Shown here: positions 38,039 to 46,050 of the stretch, piece after piece
How the letters are laid out: each line of letters opens with the position of its first letter
Position numbering within the stretch: position 1 is the first letter of the stretch
Source of the DNA: Streptomyces aureus
Lineage (GTDB): Bacteria > Actinomycetota > Actinomycetes > Streptomycetales > Streptomycetaceae
Assembly: GCF_000725495.1 (NCBI RefSeq)
Contig: NZ_JNZD01000021.1
Span: 235,965-299,964 of the forward strand
Length of the DNA stretch: 64,000 nucleotides
Reading direction: 5' to 3'
Notes under the pieces: generated by a model
What the model was told of the DNA's origin: nothing
Database searches by the model: none
What the model saw: only the letters and a program-made list of their open reading frames with translations
Position numbers and translations under genes: made by a program

Positions 38039-38940
38039 GAAAGAAAATACCCCGATCGCATGGGAAAGACAGCCTTCGATGCCGGACGTGAAAACCCGTC
38101 GGAAGGCTCGACTCGAAAGGCTTTCCGTATCGCTGACATGGCGACAGAAAAGCGCAGTGCGGCTCTATATGTGCGACGGCCCCCCCGGGCTTACGGAACC
38201 GGCCGTGAAGTGGCTGGTTTCCCATCGGAGCACACCCTAACCATGCCGATTCGATCCGAGCAAGGACTCTTGACAACGGCCACCGATGTCAGACGGGACC
38301 TGCGTGAGGGGTTCAATCACCCCTGGCAGGCGCTCTTGTGGCGGGCGGTCATTATTGGCTCACAGTTGAGTATTATTTCGGATCGATGGCGAACTGGAAC
38401 CATATGCGAATATTGCGAAGTTCATCACCCTTTGCCTTTACTGAGAAGCACTCGCTCACGTCGAGCCGGACCACTCCGGCCGGTCTCAAATTTGCATAAT
38501 GAGACGGACTTCGTAGCCGGGTTCACAAAATTCGAAGTCCACCGAGCATTCTCGGAATCCCTTGAACTGCGGTGCCTGGAAGGCGGATTGGCGGAATCCG
38601 GAAGAAGTCGACCGACGGTTCCCCGGTCGCAGACAGATCCGACCGGGAATGCTGCAATCCATCCGGGGCCGGCGCCGAATGTGTTCGGGTGCGTGGGACG
38701 GCGACCCGCGATGTGAGCGGCTGCGCACCTGCCGAACAGAGCACGACCGCCCACCCGGTACCCAGCGCCGCACCCGCAGGCACCGCTGGAACCGGAGGCC
38801 AACACCCTCACGCGCTTCTCGACGACAACGAATCGGCCGCGATGGCCCGGAGCGAGTCGCGATCCGACGGCCCCGTCCGCATCAACCGCACGCCAAATGC
38901 CCCCATGCGGACACCATCGGCCGGAAGGCAGCTGTCCGGC
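38039..38940. other. Divergent intergenic region with AT-rich pocket
   Basis: 900 bp between divergently transcribed defence-type genes. The stretch about 38340-38430 is clearly richer in A/T than its surroundings (for example ATTATTGGC, GTATTATTTCGG, ATATGCGAATATTGCG), as expected for promoters. No gene with convincing codon bias is present. A minus-strand frame ending near 38486 is protein-like only in its last 40 codons. Confidence 0.4.
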
Positions 38941-40056
38941 ATGACCGGACGACCACGCGGACGCCTGCCGACGCCGGATGACATCCTTGATCGGATACGC
39001 CGTCATGTACCGGAGGTTCGCGTGCCGCTCGTTGTCATCCAACCGTCCTACGGCAATCCCGCAGCCCGCCGTCACTGGCGCGACACCCTCGACCACGTCG
39101 TCGACTTCACCCACACCGTGCGCGCACCTCTTCTGACCCCCTCGCAGCGCGAGCAACTGCAGGGGTTCCGCCCCGGTGGATCCGCCCGGTTCTGGGGGGG
39201 GGCGACGGGCCGTCAGGACCGGAAGATGGAGCGCCTGGGCCCCGGAGACGTCGTCCTGTTCACCGGCCTGAACCATGTGCGCGGCATCGGCGAGATCGGC
39301 GCGCTCTTTCGCAACGCGGCCTTCGCGGACAGCATGTGGGGTGCCGACGAGGACAACGGCAGCTGGCACAACGTCTACAGCCTCCTGTCGTTCACCCCTG
39401 TCGAGATCCCCTACACCGAGATCTGGGACCTCCCCGGATTCAACGCCGGCGACAACTTCATGGGCCTGCGCATCCTGGACCCCGAGAAGGCCGCCACCGT
39501 CCTGGACGGCCTGGGCATCGAGACACAGACCGAGGCTCGCGACGACGGCAACCTGCAGGAACCCCTCGCCCGCGCCCTGCGCACCCACACCGACATTGTC
39601 GACGGCGAGGTTCTGGGCACGCCGAGCACCCGGTACCGGCTCCAGGAGCGCGAACTGGTCGTCCACCGCACGGAGGCTTTCCTGGTGCAGGAGTACGTCG
39701 GCTTCCTGGGCCTCGACCGGCCGAAGCGACTGCGCACCCCGGCCGGGATCACCGACCTCCATCTGGCCCTGCCGGACGGCAGCGAGGTCGTGGAGGCCAA
39801 ACGCGCCAGCAGCCGCCGGTTCGTGCGGGAGGCCCTGGCACAGCTGTTGGACTACGCCCCCCACACCCCCGACCCGGCGATACGTCTGTCGGCGCTCTTC
39901 CCGGACCGCCCCGCCGACCGTGATCTGGAGCTGCTGCACCGCTACGGCGTCGACTGCGTCCACCGCACGCACCCGATGACCTTCGAGCGCACACCGGCAC
40001 CGCAGGAGGCGCGTGCGAGCATGATGCCGTTGTGGCAGCAACGCCGGCACGACTGA
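38941..40056 (+). CDS. Predicted modification-dependent nuclease: EVE/PUA-like domain + PD-(D/E)XK
   Basis: A 371-residue protein. Residues about 95-165 (LGPGDVVLFTGLNHVRGIGE, then W133, W142 and the later FTPVEIPYTEIWDL) look like an EVE/PUA-type base-flipping fold that reads modified bases. The C-terminal region has a PD-(D/E)XK pattern: Asp272 in GITDLHLALPDG, Glu285-x-Lys287 in SEVVEAKRAS, then a helix with Gln301 and Tyr305 (QLLDY). A modified-DNA-dependent endonuclease (type IV-like restriction) is therefore likely. I start at ATG 38941 because upstream codons in frame look non-coding; ATG 38905 is possible. It is divergent from the drmAB-type operon and could share its control. Both domain calls need a structure-level check. 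Confidence 0.6.
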   Translation: MTGRPRGRLPTPDDILDRIRRHVPEVRVPLVVIQPSYGNPAARRHWRDTLDHVVDFTHTVRAPLLTPSQREQLQGFRPGGSARFWGGATGRQDRKMERLGPGDVVLFTGLNHVRGIGEIGALFRNAAFADSMWGADEDNGSWHNVYSLLSFTPVEIPYTEIWDLPGFNAGDNFMGLRILDPEKAATVLDGLGIETQTEARDDGNLQEPLARALRTHTDIVDGEVLGTPSTRYRLQERELVVHRTEAFLVQEYVGFLGLDRPKRLRTPAGITDLHLALPDGSEVVEAKRASSRRFVREALAQLLDYAPHTPDPAIRLSALFPDRPADRDLELLHRYGVDCVHRTHPMTFERTPAPQEARASMMPLWQQRRHD

Positions 40057-40903
40057 GGCCAGCCACGTGCAACACGCCGGTATGCCGACGGCCATCGAGA
40101 GTCTCGACCACCGGCCGCGCCCTCGCGCCCCCGACCGGTGTCGATCTTTATTCGGTCCGGGAACACGGTCCGAAGATCGTGGATGTGCGCTGAGCGTGCT
40201 GCTCGGGATCACGAACGGATGCCGCACGGCGGTCCGAAGGAAACGCCTTGGAATGACAAGGCCTAAGAGTGACGTGGCCGGTGGACCGGGTTGCGGGCGA
40301 GGGTGACCTGGCCGGTGCCGTTGTGAGCCGTGAGCGTCGGCTGTGGGAAGTCCCCCTGAAGCGACGTTGCCGCTCCTCATGACTACCGGCACGCCTTGCA
40401 TCAAGCCACCCCACTCACGGTTTGTGGCCGGAGTCAGTTCGCCCAGCTCCACCGTGACCACGGCCTGCTCAGTCCCCACGACCAGCTCGGCCGCCCAGGA
40501 GATCTGCCGCCTGCGAGGCCGCGGGAGGCCCGCGCCGTGAACCCGCAGGCCCCGAAGCAGCAGACTTGTCCGTGCCCTCGTCCGCGACCCTAGTGGCGTG
40601 CCGCGCCCACGGCGGTCCAGCGAGCGCCGCCCTGCGGTTGTGGAGAGCTGGCTGGCATCGGCATGTGGTGCGCTGAATATCCGTTTGGCGTTTGGTTTGC
40701 AGCCCTGTCGTGGGGGATGCCCCACAGGCGGGCGCGCTGGACAGTTGCTGTTCGGTTAGTTGGTTCCGGCCTTTCACCGCGTGGCGGCGACCCGGGCGAG
40801 CGGCGGGACGTGGTCGAGCAGGCCGAGGAGGCCCCCGTGCTGTTTCGTCCACAAGTAGTCGGAGTGGGTTAGCAGCTGAAGCCTGGCTGCAGGGGCTTGC
40901 GGT
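40057..40903. other. Gene-poor region with degenerate minus-strand remnants
   Basis: No intact gene seen. On the minus strand about 40330-40520 reads naturally (ELVVGTEQAVVTVELGEL then TPATNREWGGLMQGVPVVMR) and is continued in another frame near 40260-40330 (PQPTLTAHNGTGQVTLARNP then VHRPRHS and a stop). Near 40780-40880 a fragment reads SDYLWTKQHGGLLGLLDHVP then PLARVAATR. These look like tails of lost genes; I cannot name the families. Confidence 0.35.
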
Positions 40904-43030
40904 TCACTGCGGCTGCAGCTGGTCGAGTAGGCGGTGCGCGAGGGCCAGATGGCGGTGACCGGGCTCCAGTACACGCTGCGCGTCGTCGATGATCTGTACC
41001 AGCTCCTGCTGCGCCTGCTCTCCGCGGCCCGTGCTGATCAGTCCTTGAGCTCGTTGTAGGCGGCTGTGAAGGGCATGAGGGTGGTCGTGCCCGAGGATCC
41101 TGCTGCGTTCAGCCACCAACTGTGTGAAGAGAACGGTCGCTTCGCGGGTCCGGCCTGCCCGGGCGGCGAAGTCCGCCTGGGTACTGCGTACGGCCAGCAC
41201 GTGAGGGTCATCTGGCCCGAGCGTTCGCATGGCATCGTCTATGAGCTGGCGCACCTGTTGTTCGGCGTCTGCGAGGTCTGCGTTTATGCCGGAGAACCAG
41301 ATGAGGCTGCGCCGGACGGCAAGGACTTGGGGGTGGTCGGGGCCCTCCAGTCTTGCCCTGTCCTCAAGGAGGGTCCTGAGCTGATGGACAGCGGATTGCG
41401 TGTCCCCGGCTTCCCCGGTGAAGTAGGCCTGTTGGTGCCGGGCGGCCAGCGTGTCGGTGTGCTCGGGGCCCAGCGCCGCGATCGTGTCGGTGACCAGGTC
41501 ACCGAATGCGTTCGCGGCTGTCTGTACATCACCAGCTTCCCCCGTGAAGAACGCCCATTGATGCAAGGAAGCCAGCGTGTCGGGGTGACGCGGGCCCAAC
41601 TGGGCCCGCCTGCGCCGTACGACGCCTTCGAGGCGCCTGGCCGCCTCGCGTGGCCGGCCGCGGTCACCGACTACTGTCGCCAGGAGGAAATCTGCTCCTG
41701 CCGCGCCACCCGCCCGGGCCCGATCCAGGGCTGCTGTCGCCCGTGACAGCTGACTTGCCTGATGGGCGAGAAGCCCCATGTCGTACGCATCGGCTGCCTC
41801 CACGCGGGATAAGAGCGCCTCCCACAGATGGTCCGGCACCGGAGGCAGCCGTGGAGCGTTCAACAGGTAGTCGAAGGCGATGTAGCCCTGGCTGTAGTTG
41901 CCGATCAGCAGTCCGCTGGTGGCGTATGCGGCCGTGCACGCCCATTGCATCGCCTCGGCAAACGGCTCGGGCTGCAGGTCCGGCCCGCCACGCTCGGCCA
42001 GGTAGGGCAGATGGAAGTCCTGGAGCCACTGCCTGCTCGCAGGCCGCCGCAACCCTGATCTGCGGCAGTCGACGGCTGCCGCGACGATCGCCGCGCCCCG
42101 CGGATTGGTCCCCGGCGCCCAAGCGTTCTCCCATGCCGCCAGCAACTCCGGCCCTGCCGCGACGACTTCTGCGAGCCCAAACCGGTCACAGCTACCCAGG
42201 GCCAGCCTGATCCGCGGATCCCTCCGGTGTGCGGCAGCACGCTGCTGCTCTGCCGTGGACCAGCGACGTTCCAGCCGGACCATCGCGGCCATGTGGAGTA
42301 CTTCGCGCTGCACCCGCCAGGCGTCCCGGTCCGACCCTGTCAGCCGGCTCTCTTCTCGGGCGTCGTAACGGCGGAATTCCTGCGACCGCATCGTCGCCAG
42401 GACCACGATCCGTCCGGGCCGGCCCTGAAGCAGCTCAGCCAGCTCGGACGCCGTCACCCCGTCCGCACCCAGATAGTTCTCGAGATCGTCCAGCCACAGA
42501 ACAGCACGGCGACGACGCCGGGCGACCTTGACAGCATGCGCGAGCGCCGGCCTGGTCAAGGGGCGGACAAACGCATGACGAGGAAAACACGAGTGCGTAA
42601 CCTCATACGCCAGACGGGTCTTGCCCGCGGTCGACTCACCGACGATGAGGACGAAACCGCTCTCCCGCACGGCCTGCCGCAGCAAAGGCTCGGCATCACG
42701 CTCGACGTAGGGCGGCGCCGCCTGGTGATCAGGGTGTCCCTCTGCGGGGTGCACACCGGCCAGCTCAGGACGGTCCACCTGATCGACCCGAGGAATACGG
42801 CCCGCCGCACTGCGCAGCAGCGCGGCATCCCTCGGCTCGCCTTGCTGCGGCCGCACATGATCTGTCACAACGGTGTAGACAGTTGTGACGGCCGCACCGA
42901 TACCGGCGGCCAACGGACCTGAAGTCCACATGACCGAGAGCGCCACAGCGCCGCCACCGGCCCCCACCGCCGTCAGATACCTCAGCCAACCACGAGACCG
43001 GTTGCCACCCTGCCGCAGATACGCTGACAC
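40904..43030 (-). CDS. Membrane-anchored P-loop (STAND-like) ATPase with TPR repeats
   Basis: A 708-residue protein. One or two N-terminal hydrophobic segments (residues about 17-56: YLTAVGAGGGAVALSVMW; GIGAAVTTVYTVVT) suggest membrane attachment. Walker A GESTAGKT (131-138) and Walker B RAVLWLDDLE (175-184) follow. After about residue 430 there are six or so tetratricopeptide-like units with recurring LGPxHPDTLA and ARHQQAYFTGEAGD. This is the plan of STAND/tetratricopeptide proteins of actinobacteria, used as regulators or immune sensors; the effector domain is not obvious. GTG 43030 has AAGGGGGCAGC upstream. It lies between defence genes and a sigma-factor operon, monocistronic by spacing. 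Confidence 0.72.
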   Translation of the reverse strand: MSAYLRQGGNRSRGWLRYLTAVGAGGGAVALSVMWTSGPLAAGIGAAVTTVYTVVTDHVRPQQGEPRDAALLRSAAGRIPRVDQVDRPELAGVHPAEGHPDHQAAPPYVERDAEPLLRQAVRESGFVLIVGESTAGKTRLAYEVTHSCFPRHAFVRPLTRPALAHAVKVARRRRRAVLWLDDLENYLGADGVTASELAELLQGRPGRIVVLATMRSQEFRRYDAREESRLTGSDRDAWRVQREVLHMAAMVRLERRWSTAEQQRAAAHRRDPRIRLALGSCDRFGLAEVVAAGPELLAAWENAWAPGTNPRGAAIVAAAVDCRRSGLRRPASRQWLQDFHLPYLAERGGPDLQPEPFAEAMQWACTAAYATSGLLIGNYSQGYIAFDYLLNAPRLPPVPDHLWEALLSRVEAADAYDMGLLAHQASQLSRATAALDRARAGGAAGADFLLATVVGDRGRPREAARRLEGVVRRRRAQLGPRHPDTLASLHQWAFFTGEAGDVQTAANAFGDLVTDTIAALGPEHTDTLAARHQQAYFTGEAGDTQSAVHQLRTLLEDRARLEGPDHPQVLAVRRSLIWFSGINADLADAEQQVRQLIDDAMRTLGPDDPHVLAVRSTQADFAARAGRTREATVLFTQLVAERSRILGHDHPHALHSRLQRAQGLISTGRGEQAQQELVQIIDDAQRVLEPGHRHLALAHRLLDQLQPQ

Positions 43031-43431
43031 GCGCTGCCCCCTTGCGTGACGTGGTCTCCCATTCTCGCCGCCACACCGTCCCTGTCGAGGGATCCGCCCG
43101 TACAGCCGCTGAGGTTCCCCGTGTAACCACGATCTGATCGGCAGTTATTCGAGCCTGCAAAGTCCGGGACCGGATCACGGACTGAATTAGAACTTGAGTT
43201 CCCATCCACAGGCGCTTCACATTGTTGGCTTGTTTGTACCCGCCCAAGGCCTGGACTGTCATTCGATGCACTTAGTTGTGCCATTTTCGGGCGACCGCTT
43301 GCGTATTGACCAGCCCGCCAGCCGCGCAGAGCGGGCCGTAGTCGTCAAACTGAGCATCGTCGTCGAGCAGGTCCGCCGCATGCAGCAGAAGCTGCAGCTC
43401 AAAGGCACGAACTGCTGAGGGTCGGGCTGGC

Positions 43432-43575
43432 TCACGCGCCGTGCCCCTGCTCCTTGGCCTCGAGGTCACGACGGGCCCGCCGTTCAGCCTCCCGCTGCGC
43501 CCGCGATTCCGTGGCATTCTGATGCTCCGCCCGACCCGGCACGGCCGCAGCCCTCGTCCAGGCCGGCAGTATCAC
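43432..43575 (-). CDS. Possible small helical protein (47 aa)
   Basis: A GTG-started frame reads MILPAWTRAAAVPGRAEHQ then NATESRAQREAERRARRDLE and AKEQGHGA. Codon bias is good and the product is a charged helix, but there is no clear ribosome-binding site. It follows the cold-shock-domain gene by 24 bp on the same strand. It could be a real small gene of that operon or a remnant tail of a larger one. Confidence 0.3.
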   Translation of the reverse strand: MILPAWTRAAAVPGRAEHQNATESRAQREAERRARRDLEAKEQGHGA

Positions 43576-43599
43576 TGCGGCCGTGCGTAAGCGGAGATG

Positions 43600-44073
43600 T
43601 CAGAGCCCACGCAGAACCTTGACCACCTCAATAGGATCTTCCCTGCTACTCCCGGGCTTGCGCATGTTCAAACGGAACCAGACGGGTTCGCCTTCCTCCA
43701 GCGACCTGATTCCGTCTCCGAGAGCAGCGTGGTGAACGAAGACGTCTGCACCGCCTTCGACTGCGATGAAGCCGTACCCCTTCTCCGCGTTGAACCATTT
43801 GACCGTTCCCTTGATCCATCCCTCTCCCTCGGGGCGAGCGGCGCCCTGGGGAGGCGGCGAGTATGCGGTCCGCGGGTTGGCTTGCTGCACAGGCGTTGGC
43901 TGCGACCGAGGCCCTTCCACAGCAGCGCCTTTCTGCCCGGTGATCGCAGCCAAACCAGAGGAAAGGTCCATGCCGTCCTTCAGCGAAGACAATACTGCCT
44001 GGTCAACAACCTTCAGCCAAGAGTCCAGCTCAGGGTCGTCATCGTCGATGAACACTTCGCGGTACTCGCTCAT
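43600..44073 (-). CDS. Cold-shock-domain protein with acidic N-terminal extension
   Basis: A 157-residue protein. Residues about 85-150 form a cold-shock domain with both RNA-binding motifs, [20 protein letters not shown] and DVFVHHAAL. About 85 residues precede it: an acidic start ([20 protein letters not shown]), a helical part and a Pro/Gln-rich linker. Ordinary Csp proteins are about 67 residues. Its ATG shares a base with the sigma-factor stop (TGATG) and has AGGAGGTG upstream, so it is co-translated with the sigma gene. Possibly it links RNA binding to control of that sigma factor (inference). Confidence 0.8.
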   Translation of the reverse strand: MSEYREVFIDDDDPELDSWLKVVDQAVLSSLKDGMDLSSGLAAITGQKGAAVEGPRSQPTPVQQANPRTAYSPPPQGAARPEGEGWIKGTVKWFNAEKGYGFIAVEGGADVFVHHAALGDGIRSLEEGEPVWFRLNMRKPGSSREDPIEVVKVLRGL

Positions 44074-44606
44074 CAGGCACCTCCTCGCTGGCTTTGGCGA
44101 GCCTTGAGCGCGGCCCGGGCTCGGCATAGGTTCTGGCGTACTGCATCTTCCGTGATCTTGAGTACCTCGGCGATCTCCGGCACTGTGTACCAGTCGTAGT
44201 ACCACGCCATCACCTGCCGCTGCCGAGGTGGCAGTTCGACGAGAGCGCCATAGACCTCGCGCTCCTGATCACTCAACTCGATGTTGCTGGGTAGATGAAA
44301 CTCGGTACGGGACGAGGGAAGCTCACCAGGAAGGTCTTCGCGCAGCTTCGCCCGGAAAAAGACTCGACTGGCCACCGTGCGCAGCCACCGTGATGGATAG
44401 CGGATGTTGCCCCATACTTCGTAGGCTTGGACGAAGGCCTCATGGGCGGCATCCGCAGCCTCCTGCGGACTCGCACCGTGTTTCATCACGAACCGGGCCA
44501 GTAATGGCATCTCAGCCCTGTAAACATCGGCAAAGGACTGCGGCCCAAGCACGGTTTCGATACGCGCCGAGGCCGACCTGACGGCCGGTGGGGAGATGTC
44601 ATCCAC
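44073..44606 (-). CDS. ECF-type RNA polymerase sigma factor
   Basis: A 177-residue group 4 sigma factor. Region 2 shows [20 protein letters not shown] then [17 protein letters not shown], and region 4 shows [20 protein letters not shown] then [20 protein letters not shown] and [11 protein letters not shown] 44606 begins inside the end of the upstream small membrane gene (8-nt overlap), and the stop overlaps the cold-shock gene start. No separate anti-sigma factor with a zinc-binding domain is seen, but the small membrane protein encoded first could play such a role. Confidence 0.88.
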   Translation of the reverse strand: MDDISPPAVRSASARIETVLGPQSFADVYRAEMPLLARFVMKHGASPQEAADAAHEAFVQAYEVWGNIRYPSRWLRTVASRVFFRAKLREDLPGELPSSRTEFHLPSNIELSDQEREVYGALVELPPRQRQVMAWYYDWYTVPEIAEVLKITEDAVRQNLCRARAALKARQSQRGGA

Positions 44607-44844
44607 CGTGTGGCCCCTGTACTCGCTGGAAGCCTTGCTTGCCTACTTCGATCACGACCTCATCTCCAGCAGCAGAGCGCATCCGTACGCGGCTCCCCGT
44701 CGGGAGGGCTTTGACCATCCGTGCTCCGGCAAGGTGCTGAGAAATGGCGGTGCCCGCATCCCGGCGGGTACGAAACCACGCCATGAGGCAGCGCGCTGCA
44801 TACGCCACCGCGCATAAGCCAGCGGTCGTCAACGAGGCCTCCAT
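44599..44844 (-). CDS. Small single-pass membrane protein, first gene of sigma operon (81 aa)
   Basis: From ATG 44844, preceded by the strong site AAGGAGAGG, the 81 residues begin with a hydrophobic helix SLTTAGLCAVAYAARCLMAW. A basic stretch and a compact C-terminal part (RMVKALPTGSRVRMRSAAGD then EVVIEVG) follow, with predicted beta strands. It overlaps the sigma-factor gene by 8 nt. I do not know the family. Position suggests a membrane-bound partner of the sigma factor, but it lacks the HxxxCxxC motif of ZAS anti-sigma factors. Confidence 0.65.
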   Translation of the reverse strand: MEASLTTAGLCAVAYAARCLMAWFRTRRDAGTAISQHLAGARMVKALPTGSRVRMRSAAGDEVVIEVGKQGFQRVQGPHGG

Positions 44845-46050
44845 CCGCCTCTCCTTCCTGCACATCCAGTGAAGCGCACGCCCACCAACTTCAGCTGGGC
44901 TATTGCTTAGTGCAGGAACCCACGCTCTGTGTGACATCGGATGCCGAGAAAATCTTCAACGCCGGCCGGGCGGGCGTTGGTCCTACTCCGCGCGGCTCCG
45001 ACGCGGCCCCGGTGTATGCCTTCTTTGTGCTGGCTCTGGTTACGGCTACCGCATCACGACACCCTGCCAACGTACTCAGCACGGGCATGATCGTGATCAG
45101 CATCTTTCTGCCGGACATCCCCGTCCTGCACACCTGGGCGGTCCACCTGCAACCCCCGCTCAACCCGGACTGAGACGGCGGCGCTGTTGCCGTACAAGGG
45201 GCCTGTACGGCAACGATTCATGAGACCTGGCGGCGACGACCCACAGGCGGCCGGGAACTTCCCCGAGTCGCAACCAGGGACACGCCTGCGGAGCCTTCGG
45301 TGGCTGTGCTGTTCGAAGGTCGTGCGACGCAGCCGCTCCGCTGTCTTCTGGCCCACAGCCAATAGCCGATCTCGGCCCCGGACGGAGACCGTTGAGACCT
45401 GCCGACCCCGGACCGGGCGTCTAGCCCGGCGGTCGGGTTGCGCTGTCTGCTGCGCTCAACTATTGCGCAGCGTGTTGCGACATCTGTTGCCCTTACCTGA
45501 TTCCGCACGACCACATTTACACAGATCAGGCCGTGCAGTGGGGGGCTTCCGGTTGGGCTGACATCCCCTCTGCGCCACCCAGGCCCGCCCCGAACGCCAG
45601 GCAAGGGAGGTGTGGGGGGGTGAGGTGCGGGCCGGGCGGCGGGCGAGGGGATCGGGCGGCGTGTCGACTGTTCCGCACGGCGGTCGCCGCGCGGTCCCGC
45701 CAGCACTTTGCTGCCGGGCGCGGTCAGCAGCAGATCACGGCAACACGCCCTAGGGGTCATTGACCCCAGCAACGCGCTCCGGGCCGTGCTGCTCGACGTG
45801 ACAGATCCCGGTGGCAGCACGCTAGGCGATAAACGGACTCCTCCGACCGTGGTGTTCTCGACTACAGGGCCAGACGCGCCGGAGCGGCCTGGAGTGCCGC
45901 CAGGTCTGTGAGTTCGACACCACCCGCATCAAGACGAACAGGCTCGACGTCTCCGACGCCCCTTGACCGGCCCACCCCGACAGCCCCTGCCCGCCGGGGC
46001 GTTGACGGCAGCGCTCCGGCGGGCGCGTTCCACGGCAGTAGGTTGGGCAC
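44845..46050. other. Long intergenic region holding heptamer array 3
   Basis: 1.2 kb without a gene I can defend. A plus-strand frame 44910-45173 contains hydrophobic segments (APVYAFFVLALVTATAS; STGMIVISIFLPDIPVL) but lacks a ribosome-binding site and may be a remnant. The 12-bp-phased heptamer array (45436-45491) is the only ordered structure. This seems to be the border between the defence-rich part and ordinary chromosome. Confidence 0.4.
45436..45491. repeat. 12-bp-phased heptamer array 3 (five copies)
   Basis: GGTTGCG (45436), TGCTGCG (45448), TATTGCG (45461), TGTTGCG (45473) and TGTTGCC (45485) follow each other at 12, 13, 12 and 12 bp. The conserved core is TTGCG. It matches the arrays at 19.1 and 19.8 kb in phase and core. 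It lies about 590 bp upstream of the sigma operon start and 560 bp upstream of the nucleotidyltransferase gene. Confidence 0.5.

Noticed and set aside
33356..38716. Very long plus-strand frame (about 1786 codons)
   Set aside because: Antisense to the sacsin/helicase fusion, which has clear GHKL and SF2 motifs; the sense of such length comes from codon bias alone.
44910..45173. Plus-strand frame with hydrophobic segments (87 codons)
   Set aside because: No ribosome-binding site, weak codon bias, no partner gene; kept only as a note in the intergenic entry.
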